Notes: a model not told the origin generated them from the letters alone. A stretch of DNA of 64,000 bases from Xanthostigma xanthostigma (GCA_963575645.1 OY754467.1:38995108-39059107); one strand, 5' to 3'. Positions 1-11,483 are shown, numbered from the stretch's first letter. A program made the numbers and translations.

Positions 1-904
1 TAATGTGATTCGCTTTAAAGTTTAAACACCCGTCCTCCTTCTACTAGATGTCTTTTAGAATTACCCAAATACTTACTAATATCAGTAATATTTATTTCGA
101 ATTTATTATCCATTATAAATAAATTATGTGACGTTTATTTTAAAATTGATTAAAGCATATACAGCTTTCATTTTCTGCCACCAGGGTGCTCTAGAATCAG
201 TTCCCATGGCGAATTACAGACACCAGATGCTTCACAAACTTTTTCACGCGGTAAACTTTCCTATCCGCGTCATGTAATGCTTGGGGGAAAAATATTCGTA
301 TATAATTAGAAATAAAAGTAGTAAATTTAAGATATATTTTTATGTGACGGTAATGAAATTAGCGAGCTCTTGGATTTGAGTGAAATTAAGATGGCGCTAC
401 CGTAGGAAGAGTGTCAATTTCTCTCTGATGATTCTAGGTTATATTTACCAAATAATGTTTGACTACGTAAGTGATTGAGATTTTATTTACTGTGAATATA
501 TTAACTACTCTAGTCGCCAAAAATATTAAATATTTCCTTTCAGCACAATTCACTTCGTCTACAATTGCTTAGTTTACAGTAAACCCTTTTTCTACACCAG
601 CGCCATTCTGGTCACTTTTTGAACTGTTATTTGACGCTTTCAGATGGACACTTTTTCAGTTTTACTCCTTATCCTCTACCCTCCACACTTTGTATAATAA
701 TAATAATAATAATGCGTTTGACGTCCGTTTCTCGACTTTATGTCATAACAGACGCCATTCGCACCATTACTATTTTACATCTATCACACTTCCCGTTATG
801 TTCTAAATGTTTAAACTTCCACTTAATTAGGATATTAGAACATTAGGATAAGGTAGGGAAATTTTGAGCATAGGAGTTTGACAGGTCAATCGGTCATGGC
901 CTAG
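1..904. other. AT-rich intergenic DNA, no gene seen
   Basis: I see no coding region or recognisable repeat here apart from a short (ATA)n microsatellite at about 693-713. The open frame beginning near 619 runs through that microsatellite and has no family resemblance. Confidence 0.5.
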
Positions 905-1106
905 AATAAGGAGCCATCTCGATATTTATCTGGAATTATTGAGGGAAACCATGGAAAACGTCAACAAGATGGCCAGTACAGGAATTACCGTTTCTCGGCG
1001 AGAGGCTGCAGGAAAACGTCCCATCCACATCTGCCCCCGCCGGGATTCGAACCCGGTACCTCCCCGAATGCGAGTCTTGTGCTCTCGCCACTATGCCACC
1101 CCGCTC
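905..1106 (-). repeat. tRNA-derived SINE, copy 1
   Basis: Read on the minus strand from 1106, the head GAGCGGGGTGGCATAGTGG contains a tRNA A box (TGGCATAGTGG) and about 40 bases later a B box (GGGTTCGAATCCC, complement at 1040-1053), the internal RNA polymerase III promoter of a tRNA-derived retroposon. The body after the head is shared with the copy at 63829-64000, including GATGGCC..ACAGGAA and a tail ending near CCATGGTTTCCCTC. This is a non-coding, non-autonomous element mobilised by a LINE. The two open frames over this region are shadows of it. Confidence 0.8.
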
Positions 1107-2985
1107 GATCATACTTTACCTATACTACCTAACCTAATACTACCTAACCTATACTATACCTATGATAATATCGTCTGATAAGGGTTTATTAATTTTTCTG
1201 AATGTATTTTTGAATACAATTAAATTGAATTGTACGACATACTTATTAAGTCATTCTGTCAAATGACAGATAAAATTACTTGAGTAATTTGTGTTATTCT
1301 GTCGCATTTCAACTTATTTATATTATTAAGTTCATGGTCAGTTTTTTCACTGCGTTAACAAAGGAAGCTAATCAACCGTGATTCCCTCAAAACTTATTAT
1401 TATACAGAAATATACGTACAGCCTACGTATACAAATATTCTGTTTTTACGTAATTAGAAAACTGATCTACAAGTCATGTCGCTATTTCTTTTAAGGATTA
1501 CACTATTTCGATATTCGGCAATGGAGCGTTACTTGAATGTCAGTTGGGTCACGTTGACACTTATTTTAGTTTTTTATGCACAAACCTTATTAAATAAAAA
1601 AAACAATACATTTTAAAAAATCAAAAAACCCGACTGCATGAGAAGCAAACTTTTTGTATTTAGGTATTCGGGAAATTCTGAGAAACCCGATTCATACACA
1701 AAAAAGTTCTTGGAATTTTTTTAAGGAATCAATCCCAATTAAAAAAAATTGCACACTTTCTGTTAATTCGATGTCTCAATAGTTAGAATAAATTCTCTTT
1801 CGTTAACAAAAAAATTGGAATTGATTCCTTGAAAAGTTCCAAGAACTTTTTGTCTCTTGCGATTTTTGAAAAAATCTACGATTCAGCGGTAAAAAAATCA
1901 AAAAATTTGGAAATTCAAATTTTGAAGAGTGGCTAGGTCGGAAAATACGGGGTTTGGAGAAAAATGTTTGGAACAAACGTTTAATTTTTTTTCACGGCCA
2001 ATCGAATGCTGATGCGAAAAATGAAGGTTCCCATTAAAAAAATAAAAGTTGATCGTGAATGACCTTAAACCGTTGACCCAAGGTCAAAAGTGACCATGGC
2101 ATCCGATGTCTTCTTTTCCTTTTTACCCTATACTCTGAAAAGGTAATCTCATCCGAAGATTAAAATGACTCACTCGTGATTTTGGGACTAATCCACCCAG
2201 GTGTATACAATTTGGAATACTTTATGAAAACCTTAACCCCTACTGAAAAAAACAGTTCTGTAACGTAACTAGCCTCGGTGATACAGGGGAGTCGAAAAGG
2301 GCTCGAAATGGCTTGGCCGGCACACTCTTTCAATTTTGTAAGGATTTTGCGTGATCTAGTGAGATTAAATGCGTTATAGATAATCTAGGCTACGCCAGGA
2401 TAAGGAATACAAAAGATCTCGTTATAAGGCTGTGGTCATTTCAACAACATCCATAAATATGTAAGTGGTTCGAGTAAGTCGGGCGGGAGCTAAAGGCTGT
2501 CGGATGATATGGGACCGACAGCCGACACCTCCGTTCGCTTGGTTTCGTGTTACACCTCAACGCAACGACCGACATTTAGTGGTGTGCGTTCAAGTTCTTA
2601 CTATATCTTCAAGAAAAGGGTGAATTTCATTATAGTCGAAAATTCTATTATCACATGCTAAGGGAATAATAATATCATCTAAATTTCATAAATAATTATT
2701 CAATTCTATTATTTAGAGCTTATATTCATAGGCGTATCTAAAGGGGGATTCACTCGGCTTGTCCTATTTGGTCCATTTGGAAATAAGGATTAATTAAAAA
2801 TTAAGACCGCTGCACACAAGACTGGATTTTTCGCTAGGTTCCTTGCTAGATTTGACTACTAGTTTTCTAGCGCTGGTTTTCATGATTGCTTTTATGTGCT
2901 CGCTTCACACGAGACGTCTTTTCAAGCTTGTTTTGTGGATGGATCTGGTGACAGTTCAAATAAACACAGGAAAACGTGTCTGATG
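1107..2985. other. No gene; AT-rich with one inverted repeat
   Basis: The only structure I can support is an inverted repeat at 1698-1853 (next entry). A degenerate CCTAA-like run lies at 1116-1160. The segment around 2068-2096 (GTTGACCCAAGGTCAAAAGT) resembles general repeat material but I cannot assign it. Confidence 0.4.
1698..1853. repeat. Foldback, about 40-bp arms
   Basis: The left arm contains AAAGTTCTTGGAATTT and AAGGAATCAATCCCAATT; the right arm is its reverse complement (AATTGGAATTGATTCCTTG...AGTTCCAAGAACTTT). The loop is about 70 bases and AT-rich. It is probably a small MITE; no target duplication is evident. Confidence 0.5.
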
Positions 2986-3196
2986 CATATATTTAATAAC
3001 TTCTATATTGCTAGTGGCCGTAAGTGGAAGCGTGGTCCATGAAGTGAGACAGTAAACAGAGCAAGCCACCTAACTTTCACAGCGTAGTTCAATGTGCAAA
3101 CTGACGCTGCAACTGACGCGCATAAAATGTCTGCACCGTAGTGTTTAATTCTTTCTCCCGATCTTTGCTAGCAATATAGATGGTATTAAATATATG
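2986..3196. repeat. TIR repeat family (copy 1), partner at 53329
   Basis: It begins CATATATTTAATAACTTC and ends with the inverted counterpart (ATTAAATATATG), giving imperfect terminal inverted repeats of about 30 bases that include TATATTGCTAG. The interior (GTAAGTGGAAGCGTGG, TGACGCTGCAACTGACGCG, TTTCTCCCGATCTTTGCTAG) is shared with the longer copy at 53329-53669, so this copy carries an internal deletion. Non-autonomous DNA transposon, superfamily not determined. Confidence 0.6.
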
Positions 3197-3424
3197 GTCT
3201 GTTATCTGAACGCCATGTTGGTTTGTGGGCGTTTGTTAATGTCGCCTACGTGACAAGATACTGCTTCCTGATTGGTTCTTGCTCAGAGCAAGCAGAAGGC
3301 CTAGCAAGGAAAATATCCCCCGTTCTAATTTTAAAACTCATCTTGTGAGCTAACAGCCAAGCCGGCAGTGACGTCATTTCTAGTCTCGTACCAAGCCTGT
3401 CGGCCAGCAGAAGTTCCAGCAATG

Positions 3425-3490
3425 TGTGCGAATTAACACACTCAAATCGGTACCATAGTCTTCCTTCCCGTATAGATATATGATAATTAC
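3425..3490. repeat. Dispersed repeat 'AACACACTCAAATCGG' (3 copies)
   Basis: The block TTAACACACTCAAATCGG followed by a CTTCC-rich segment and AT-rich DNA recurs at 39776-39835 and 43090-43155. In the latter two the upstream sequence (AAAACGAAGAGAACGA) is shared as well. The 87-codon frame across 3246-3509 runs through this repeat and is not called as a gene. Confidence 0.55.
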
Positions 3491-3856
3491 GTACCAATTG
3501 CTTATCCATTAATAAGACATTAGGTACACCGCTATTCGATCTCTATATTTATACACGAGTGAGACTGAAGGTCATTTATAATGTAATTGTTTTTTGTGTG
3601 TCTGGTTACACCCTGTATAATGCAAATGAACAGTTGACAGGAGGATGACGGTGAGATTTATTGTACGTTTCAAATACGCTGAAGGAATTGACAGACAATT
3701 ATTCATAGATGCAGACTTGCCAAAGGGTCATCATTCTATAGTGTTTTTGCACTTTGACAACAAAGACTTCTGGATTCCTTTCAATATACGGCCTGATATC
3801 TGGACATTGTGCAATTCGATATAGTTTAATCCTTACCAAACTATTAAAACACTAAA

Positions 3857-4195
3857 AAATGGTTGTCTGTAAAGTCGGTTTACGGACAATAGTTTTATGT
3901 GATAACGTATTCCGCTCGAAGGTCAGGTGGAACGTGACACATTTCGGAACGTGACACTTTTTCGTGCATGCAGCCGGTGTTTCATCAATTTATAAGACGT
4001 TATCACGTCAAAAAAATTCCAGCCAATTGGGAAACGGGACCATTCCAACTTCAAAAATGTTGACATTTGATTATAATAAAGAAAATAACATTTCTGAAAT
4101 CGTGTGAGGTGACGCGGGTAATGGCTAGTATTCAATACGATATAATATGCTATTCGTTGCCATGCGGTTACCTACATAATATGTTCACGTCATGT
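3857..4195 (+). repeat. Dispersed repeat 'GGTTGTCTGTAAAGTCGG', copy 1
   Basis: This family is recognised by GGTTGTCTGTAAAGTCGG, GATAACGTATTCCGCTCG, TTTTTCGTGCATGCAGC and TTATAAGACGTTATCACG. Other copies lie at 15811-16025 (plus), 34775-34970 (minus, matching the right half: TGAGGTGACGCGGGTAATGG) and 55283-55365 (minus, left end). GATAACGT..ACGTTATC forms an internal inverted pair. Type unknown. Confidence 0.6.
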
Positions 4196-4670
4196 AAAAA
4201 TTAATCAAAGAAATCCGAACTAGTTTATTTCTGACAGATCCATAAAACAAAAGAGTGGCTGATTTTTTAATTTTCAAAATATTCTCGAAACTATAATATT
4301 TAGAAAAAAACATTTTTAACGAAACTTTCGTGAAAAAATTAATAGAATAATAAGCCGTTATGAAAATTATATCATTATTATATAAAAAACACCGTTATAG
4401 TATATATCTTTTCTACGCATGGCCCGATTTTCCCCAAAAACAATAGGGCTCGTCATATTTGCATACCAAACTTCCTTCCAAAATTTGGTTTCAATCCGCT
4501 CATCCGTTTGACCGACGCACAGAGTTTTTCCAAAAATATGTTTTTTGGGAACGGGAGACCTCAAAACGGAAAGATATTGTAAAATTTTTGAAAAGTGATA
4601 TTTGACCTAAACTAGTACCAGTCCCCACTTGTGGGATGGAATGGTAAATTGTTTATAATTCATTTCACGT
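4196..4670. other. Repeat-derived, no gene
   Basis: Part of this stretch (4577-4650, AAAGTGATATTTGACC and a GGGATGGAATGGTAAA-like block) is shared with 8580-8650, where a Helitron copy has landed next to it. The frame at 4367-4564 has no recognisable product. Confidence 0.4.
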
Positions 4671-4678
4671 GTCAGGAT

Positions 4679-5459
4679 CAGGGCCCTCGCGCCCTATAGT
4701 GCGATGTCTGTGATGCACGCGGGCGGCACATTCAAGGGACGGCAAATGGCCTAGTTGTGTTATGTTTTTTGTACTGTATAGAAAAAATATATAACTGATA
4801 ATATATCAATTTTATTTGCATACTCAAGCCTGCGTGAAAACTCTTACGAGTAGTTATTTATTTTTTAATGAAATTCGAATTCGAAATATTTCGCGCGCAG
4901 TTTTCGATTCGATAGTTAATTCACATCAGCGCATAGACAGGGCGCCCCTATCGGGAGACTCCCGCGTATGTTTATATCTTGAATTTTCCTGTCGATTCCT
5001 GCAAGAGTGCGAGTGAAGTAAAGTATTTTTCAATCAACTAATACTTTTTTACGTAAGACTTGTGCACCTGAATGATATAATTGATAATATATTCTTTGCC
5101 TTATGTGAGTGTAGTACGGAAAAAATTGCAAGTTAATTCCAGGGGATTCACATTCAGTCCTAATGGTTAGTTGGTATTTATGTTTTTATTAATTGCACTG
5201 GTATTCATTTTTCCTAATTGATAAACTAATGATTATTTTGACTTAATGAATTCTCTCAGCTCAGCGGTGAAACTAAATTTTTCTCTCATTTATTTAAATT
5301 TATAAGAAATAGAGTTTCTATTAATTGCACTTACAGTATTAGTTATTTAGGATTTTTAACGTTTTTCAATTTGACATATCGTCTAGTGAGTTTATCCCCA
5401 ATAAGGGGCGTCAATTATGAATCCGCACGCGGGCGGCGTGAGGCCTTACGAGGGCCCTG
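4679..5459. mobile_element. hAT-like non-autonomous element with perfect 8-bp TSD
   Basis: The ends are CAGGGCCCTCGCG and CGAGGGCCCTG, an 11-bp terminal inverted repeat starting CAG as in hAT transposons. GTCAGGAT lies immediately outside both ends (4671-4678 and 5460-5467), a perfect 8-bp target duplication, the length hAT transposases make. Both subterminal regions hold the direct repeat GCACGCGGGCGGC. The 781-bp interior is AT-rich with no transposase frame. Confidence 0.8.
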
Positions 5460-5467
5460 GTCAGGAT

Positions 5468-5890
5468 GGCAAAAAATTTGAAGTAAATAACATGTTGTCT
5501 GTTCTAGTTCCTGAGAAATAACAAGCCGCGGTGCAAACGCATTTTAAAAATTATAACAATTGTAGCACGGGCAGTAATGCCCCCAGTTGTTGAGCGTCTA
5601 TAATAGTAACCGTAATATAGATGAATTAAAGTCGATATTGTCCTGACATTGCAACGGTCAACCGTTTGTCGGAAAGCCTGTAGATGTAAATCTGTTTAGT
5701 GGCCGGATGGAAACGATAGGATGACATAAATTATTTCACAGACCTCAACTACATCAGACTTCATCATGTTATTCTGTAATTAGATTTATTATAGCTTGTA
5801 CGAACCAACTACTGGCCGAATGCCGATACTTTGATAGGTATAGGGTAAACTATTCCAGGGGATACACGATTCCGTTATCGAAAAGCTATA
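5468..5890. other. No gene seen
   Basis: Flank between the hAT-like element and the foldback. I see no open frame, repeat match or structure I can support. Confidence 0.4.
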
Positions 5891-5979
5891 AATAATTTTA
5901 AAGAATAGCTTCTGTTGCCACATTGTTAAAACACCCATTGTTACATGTCTATATTAGAAAAATTTATTTCTCAAACAAT

Positions 5980-6051
5980 GTCACCATCGGGATACGAACC
6001 CCGAATCTTTCCACTATCGCGGCGGACTGAGTTACATTACTCCACAGTGAC
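5980..6051 (-). tRNA. tRNA-like cloverleaf, left arm (likely pseudo)
   Basis: Minus-strand mirror of the block at 6496-6567. Same 72-nt length, A-box-like TAACTCAGTCCGC and B-box-like GGTTCGTATCC. Not expected to be a charged tRNA because the anticodon loop lacks U33. Confidence 0.45.
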
Positions 6052-6495
6052 ACAGTAAGGTCAATTCATCATTCCAATATATAGCCATTGTAACTGTATA
6101 TTTCACATCATACGAGAGCTAATTTTTATCTTAGATAACGTCAAATATGAACCTTCACAGAAGTGAGAGCTGTGGGTGAATCAACGATGAAAGTGTTTTC
6201 ATTTATTAATCTGATTCCTAAATCAAGACAATTTCTCTTTTTCAAAAAAAGGCCGTTCATCTATATGAACATTAAGTTTTCGCTGTTATCTTTCCTAATG
6301 AAAAGAGAAATTGTCTTGATTTAGGAATCAGATTAATAAATGAAAACACTTTCATCGTTGATTCACGTCACCCACAGCTCTCACTTCTGTGAAGGTTCAT
6401 ATCTGACGTTATCTAAGATAAAAATTAGCTCTCGCATGATGTGAAATATACAGTTACAATGGCTATATATTGGAATGATGAATTGACCTTACTGT

Positions 6496-6567
6496 GTCAC
6501 TGTGGAGTAATGTAACTCAGTCCGCCGCGATAGTGGAAAGATTCGGGGTTCGTATCCCGATGGTGAC
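6496..6567 (+). tRNA. tRNA-like cloverleaf, right arm (likely pseudo)
   Basis: A full set of arms can be drawn: 7-bp acceptor GTCACTG/TGGTGAC with two G-T pairs, a D-like stem GAGT/ACTC, an anticodon-like stem TCCGC/GTGGA with loop CGCGATA, and a T-like stem TCGGG/CCCGA around GTTCGTAT (8-base loop instead of 7). Position 33 would be G, not U, so it is not a functional elongator tRNA. It is better read as a tRNA-derived polymerase III head retained in both arms of a foldback. Confidence 0.5.
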
Positions 6568-6717
6568 ATTGTTTGAGAAATACATTTTTCTAATATAGAC
6601 ATGTAACAATGGGTGTTTTAACAATGTGGCAACAGAAGCTATTCTTTAAAGTTATTAATTAGTATTACGCACTATACCGTATTAAAAATTCACATTTGCT
6701 ATAAATAATTTCTCTTC

Positions 6718-7044
6718 ATACCTCGATCAAAAGTACAATATACTTTCGGCATCAATTGTAAGGCAGAAAGTCTAACATTTGCGCATTACACGCATTGATG
6801 CGGGAAGTACGTACGTTCGGGCGGCAGTAAAGAAAAGATCACCTATCAACTGTTGTTTAGATGTCGTTTCCATAGCAACCCTATTACAATATAGCTAATA
6901 GTCGCGATCAGCTGTTATTCGTGTTTTCACGTATAACCTCAAAGCTGCTTGCTTGGAATTTGTCTGTGTTTTTATGTAATTAATAAGTAATCAATTAATT
7001 AATGTATTTAATAAGCGTACTTACGACCGAGGTATGAAGAAAAA
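6718..7044 (+). repeat. Dispersed repeat family Q, copy 1
   Basis: Starts near CATACCTCGATCAAAAGTA and ends TACTTACGACCGAGGTATG, so the termini (CATACCTCG / CGAGGTATG) are inverted. Landmarks TTTCGGCATCAATT, GCTGCTTGCTTGGAATTT and a run of TTAATTAAT recur in the second copy at 52394-53271, which is split by a mariner-type insertion. Confidence 0.65.
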
Positions 7045-7055
7045 TTGTATACATT

Positions 7056-7160
7056 ACACTGGCCGAAAGTTTGATATTTTTGCACTGCGCGTCATGATGC
7101 TGAGGCTCGCCTAACGCATCATGGCGCGCAGTGCAAGAATGTCAAACTTTCGGCCAGTGT
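7056..7160. repeat. Hairpin, 45-bp arms
   Basis: ACACTGGCCGAAAGTTTGA...GCACTGCGCG is followed by its reverse complement after a short loop around GAGGCTCGC. Mismatches are few. A single arm of the same family (CATGACGCGCAGTGCAGG...CTTTCGGCCAGTGTGG) is present alone at 36994-37055, so this is the end of a dispersed element. Confidence 0.75.
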
Positions 7161-7522
7161 GGCTTAATATACTAGATCTATTCTCAAATGTGTTTTCATT
7201 GTCTCAATGATATTTTTATTCACTCAAGTTCGTTATAGGGTCGAAACTGTCATCTGTTTCAATTTATAAAATATTATTAATTGACTATAGTGGTAAATAC
7301 ACAGTGCCTGGCTTAGGGATGTTTGTTATTATAGCTACTTTGTATTCCGTGTTAATTTTCAGAAAAAATCAATATCAACATTTTTGTGGGGTAGCCTTGG
7401 CAGTTGCCCAATCTCAAGTCCGGCACTTTAATATCTAATAGTGCAAGCGGTCCACGTAAAAAATGGTTCCGATTTTATAGGAGATGAAAATTTCAGAAAA
7501 GGTAGTAGATATAGTATTATAT

Positions 7523-7662
7523 AGCTCTGTTCCAACTTCTCTGCGAATGATAACAGAACCGTCAAACCGTCACAGTCGTGCGCAGTAGCTACAATGAAAC
7601 TGTTTGTATCGGTTTTGGAACACGTTTTAGCTACCGTTCGTAGAGAGGCTGGAACAGATCTA
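7523..7662. mobile_element. TA-flanked hairpin MITE, copy 1
   Basis: Termini GCTCTGTTCCAACTTCTCTG and CAGAGATCTGTTCC-type complement pair, flanked by TA on both sides. It shares the inner landmarks GTTTGTATCGG and CGTTTTAGCTAC with the elements at 42874, 45397 and 51131. TA flanks suggest the Tc1/mariner superfamily; no coding capacity. Confidence 0.65.
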
Positions 7663-8003
7663 GTGACTCCAATTATTTCAGTCTAGGCCATAAGTGTAGC
7701 AACGATTTTATCCTAGGGGGCCCAAATTTTCTCTACCTATCGTTATCTGCTGCTACTTATACATAATTTGAAAACTGTTCATAGAAGCGAAATTGATCAA
7801 CACAACTTTCTGGAGAAACACGACAAAGAAAACGTAGATTATTGTAGATTTATCTTATTTGTACGTGAACAATTAATATTGTAGGGTGGGCTAGGTCCAC
7901 CTGGCCTCCCCTCTTGCTACGCCAATGGTCTAAGCAACCTGTATCGTGTTCACAGCCTAACAAACGAACAGATATTTTTCAAAAATATGTTTATAATAAA
8001 ATA

Positions 8004-8571
8004 TCTTTAGGTATATATAAAAATTACGTGTCACATGTTTGTCCGCGATGAACTCCTAAACTACTGAACCGATTTTAAATTTGATTTGCACACCGTGTGC
8101 AATTCGACCCAACTTGAAAGATAGGATAGCTTACATTTCAATTTATAGTCGCAATATTATTTTATTGCAAATGATTTGTCTATTCCTTGACAGTCATAAT
8201 TATCTGTTAGCTCCAGGATTGAGTGAATATTCAATAGATGGCGCAACGAACTTAACAACCATATAAGATGGCGATACCTGTTGACTGGATTGAGTGAATA
8301 TTCAATAGATGGCGCAACGAACTTAACAACCATATATCTAGATCGAGGATGTAAAAAAATTGAATATCGTTTAAAACAAATGCTTTTTTTTCGAGCACGA
8401 CGGCGCGGACGGAGTGCTCGGCACGACGGCGCAGCCGGAGTGCTCGACATACACACATATACGCCCATATATATTTTAAAATAGCTAGCAATTAATAAAA
8501 TAGATAGATGTTCCAATTAAATTGTTTTATATTTCACTTTATACGTAGCGAAGCACGTACAGGGCCGCTAG
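8004..8571 (+). mobile_element. Non-autonomous Helitron, family B, copy 1
   Basis: 5' end TCTTTAGGTATATATAAAAA (slightly altered TC start), 3' end ACAGGGCCGCTAG, inserted between A (8003) and T (8572), as Helitrons do. It includes two tandem GC-rich hairpin cassettes at 8392-8420 and 8419-8446 and two copies of GGATTGAGTGAATATTCAAT. No Rep/helicase coding. The overlapping short frames on both strands are shadows of this repeat. Confidence 0.75.
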
Positions 8572-9039
8572 TAATATAATAAAATTTTGAAAAGTGAAAT
8601 TTGACATAAATTAGAACTATTTCCCACTCGTGGAGTTGAAATGGCAAAATACTAATGAAAATATACTCTTTTTAAATGGATAGTTTTTAAATATAGATCC
8701 CCTTACCCAAATAAAACAATCTTTATACACTTTTTAGCGGGGGCGTTTATATTACGCCTTCAGTCGATGAAGATAATCACAGACAATTTATTAATCTGCC
8801 GCATTTTCTGATTTATTGTACACTGAGCTGCGAATTGTCTGTTCATTGGTCTGGAATTCATAACTGAATTTGCTGATATAAAATGCCATTGAATAAATTC
8901 GGAATTATTAAGTTAGGGAAAACGTTTTTTTTTTTGAAAAATTGTTTTGAGATTAGACTTTTTAAAAATAATGATTAACTAATTTTTAGAGTAAATTCTA
9001 AACATGATTTTAAAGAATCTAATAATGATTCTAAAGGGA

Positions 9040-9215
9040 GACATTATCAGCCTATTTCACTCTATTATGGAATACGGAATTCTGATTTGGGGAGGAGCAT
9101 CCGGCGCTAAAAGAATGTTCATATTACAAAAAAAGCCTCTGTTAGAATATTAGCGGGTGTTTTTAGGTACGAACATTGCCGACCCCAATTTTTACAATTT
9201 AAAATAATGACTCTT
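9040..9215 (+). pseudogene. LINE reverse-transcriptase C-terminal fragment
   Basis: Plus-strand translation gives FHSIMEYGILIWGGASGAKR, then after a one-base frameshift VRILAGVFRYEHCRPQFLQF. This is the conserved tail region of insect LINE ORF2 proteins (Y-G-I-x-x-W-G ... A-V-R-x-I-x-G). It is interrupted at 9219 by a foldback and resumes at 9519. It encodes no working enzyme; clade not assigned. Confidence 0.75.
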
Positions 9216-9218
9216 AGC

Positions 9219-9518
9219 CCAAGAGCCCTTAACACTAAAATCCTATGGATCTCCGAATAGGCCAGTTCCCGTATATTTGGGAAATTTAAACCTGCTTAAG
9301 AACGTAAACTACAAAATAAAGTAAACAACATTCTATTCGGAGATGCATATAGGATTAACCGTTTTTTGGGTTACCGGAAGTGACACCTTTTTCACGGTCC
9401 GGCCGACTCCAACCTGTCAACCATTGTATTTTTCTTTTAAGTAGGGTTTAAATTTTCCAAATATCCATGAACTGGCCTAATCGGAGATTCATAGGGTTTT
9501 AGTGTTGTGGGCTCTTGG
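9219..9518. mobile_element. 300-bp foldback MITE inserted in the LINE
   Basis: Left arm CCAAGAGCCCTTAACACTAA and right arm TTAGTGTTGTGGGCTCTTGG are reverse complements over about 75 bp (also CTCCGAATAGGCCAGTT / AACTGGCCTAATCGGAG). It separates two pieces of one LINE reading frame, so it inserted after the LINE. Superfamily not determined. Confidence 0.75.
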
Positions 9519-9905
9519 ACTATTATGGTAGCTGTGGAAATCATTAATGCATTACAGAAAATCGTTCCACATAATATTTAATTTCATCACTATAAAACGC
9601 GAAATAAAAATTCGTTAACATTACCACTGCATAAATTAGCCACCGTAAAAAAAAATTAAATATGTTTCCCTTAAACTTTACAATAAATTACTTCATTTTA
9701 AAATTTGGAAAAAATGCAAAAATTAAAAAAAAAGCTAAAATTATTTTTAACTGTAAACTGTTTTTATAATATTGATGAATTTTTTAACTGTAAATTTAAA
9801 AAAAAGATTCTATAATCTGCTTGGAATGTTTATATTTTTTTAATGTTTTGACGTCACATGTACAAACTGTACAATTATGTGCTAAATAAAATCTATCTAT
9901 CTATC
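9519..9905 (+). pseudogene. LINE 3' end: ORF2 tail plus (TCTA)n
   Basis: Continuation of the LINE at 9040. Near 9580 the frame reads HHYKTRNKNSLTLPLHKLAT, matching the H-x-Y-x-T-R-N-K motif near the end of insect LINE ORF2 proteins, followed by a frameshifted SLKLYNKLL-like piece. The element ends with AATAAAATC and a TCTATCTATCT microsatellite at 9890-9905, a typical LINE tail. Confidence 0.75.
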
Positions 9906-11225
9906 TTATTTCAACATACATCAGGCGCCCAAGGGATGTCAACTCAAAATATATACGTATTTGCAATGAAATTATTTCATCAGCAGCATCCATAATATCA
10001 AATAATGTTCGTTCTCCATAGCAATAGGCATTTGTTTTAATTAATCGTCTTTGTTTTGTTTTATCAAAGTAGATCGTGACAATGAACAATTTTATTTATC
10101 AGTAACAAGTACCTATATTATAAAAATACTAAGACGAAACTCGATTTTGTAATCATCAACTACTGTATATTTTGAAATAAAATAATGTTTTCTGTATTTT
10201 GCACACCTCATCTTATCAAGGCTTGAAAGTAGTCGAGACAGCGGGTATTCAACTTCTCATGTGTAAAAAGGGATTTTACATTATAAAATCATGGCAATTT
10301 CCTATTTTCTTGATTTTTTTAGAGCGAAAATGCAACGAATTAAAAATTATCAAGATTAAATTGGTCATACGACGGAAAATATTTGTCACACTCCCCTATA
10401 ATAGGTATACCTGTACAGCGATCGTAAAACGATTCATTTCGCACTAGTGCGTAAAGTAAAATAAACGTCGTAAAAAATCACAAAATCTAACTGTCAAAAC
10501 TTTTGAAAATCATGTGAAAATCAGCAATTTTATAAGAGTTACCATGTATAAAATACTATATATGTGACGATTAAAACTCGCAGGCACTCGTTTTGAACAT
10601 AATTTCACATTCGTCATAATATTCATCACGGACTAGAAACATAACTCACTATTTAAAGTTTTCAAAACTTTGTGCAAAAGGTGAATTAGAATCTATACAT
10701 CTTTTTTCGCTTACGACGGAGAAAGTTTGATTTGATCCAAGATTAATCTATATCAATTACAAACTTCCAATTCTAATATCTGAAAGGTATTTAGATGTAG
10801 ATTAAAAATAATAAAGTTAAGATACAGACTCGCGATAGGCCTATATAGATAACACTTGTCTTCGGTAATTTTAAAATAATAGATAGCACAGATATAGAAA
10901 CAAACCACTGATCCAAAAAATATTTGATTACAAACTTACAGCTGATACACAATTGATACAATTCGCACAAAAACCAATCGGAAACTAATTAGACCATTGT
11001 AATCGACAATTGTTTTATATTGCCTAGCTAACTGAAACAAATGCACAGACATTCACGGACAAGAAAATGTGAAGGTCCTTGAATTTATGTTGAAGAAAAA
11101 AAATATGTATAGGTGAATGAGCCACGATGCAGAACAATCCGTTGTCTATTAATTATTATTGCGCCTAAGTTAAAGAGGGTTAAACGTTCTATTTATCAAT
11201 ATTTCTCGCAGTATTTCCGGTTATC
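9906..11225. other. No gene recognised
   Basis: AT-rich DNA with several short frames (9901-10089, 10199-10447, 11113-11304), none with a recognisable domain, signal or codon bias. I see no structural RNA. Confidence 0.4.
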
Positions 11226-11483
11226 GCATATGAAGCGTACACGGGAAGAAGGCGGTTTGTCAAAAAATGTAAATTGTGCAGGAGAGCATTTTGAAGTGTT
11301 TTAGATCGTACCATTTACTTGCTGATGCATTTCTTTAACGTTTATAACTTTTGACTTAGCGTATTCTTGTCTAAAATGAATACACCAACAGAAAGGTACG
11401 ACTTTTGGCTACAAGATGGCATAAATAAATTAATTTCGAATTTTTACTGACAAATCGCCTTCTTCCCGTGTTTCATATTCAAA
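11226..11483. repeat. Inverted-repeat element (about 45-bp arms)
   Basis: ACACGGGAAGAAGGCGGTTT at about 11238 faces AAATCGCCTTCTTCCCGTGT at about 11452; complementarity extends on both sides (TGTCAAAAAATG / ATTTTTACTGACA). Probably a MITE; termini uncertain. Confidence 0.5.

Larger units (their letters stand above)
5891..6656. repeat. 766-bp foldback with tRNA-like arms
   Basis: Two arms of about 350 bp (5891-6243 and 6300-6656) are near-perfect reverse complements separated by a 56-base spacer that itself contains GTTCATCTATATGAAC. Differences are few: single substitutions and one 4-base indel at GGGTGAATC versus GGGTGACGTGAATC. Each arm contains the same 72-base tRNA-like block. Transcribed from either side it would make a very long hairpin. 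No target duplication is obvious; both flanks are plain AT-rich DNA. Confidence 0.85.

Noticed and set aside
1116-1160. CCTAA-like motifs, possible telomeric (TTAGG)n insertion
   Set aside because: Only irregular CCTAACC/CCTATAC pieces; no regular pentamer array.
3246-3509. 87-codon minus-strand frame
   Set aside because: Overlaps a dispersed repeat that occurs three times in the window and has no recognisable domain.
8157-8516. 119-codon minus-strand frame
   Set aside because: Lies wholly inside Helitron B and runs through its direct repeats and GC-rich cassettes; not open in the other copies.
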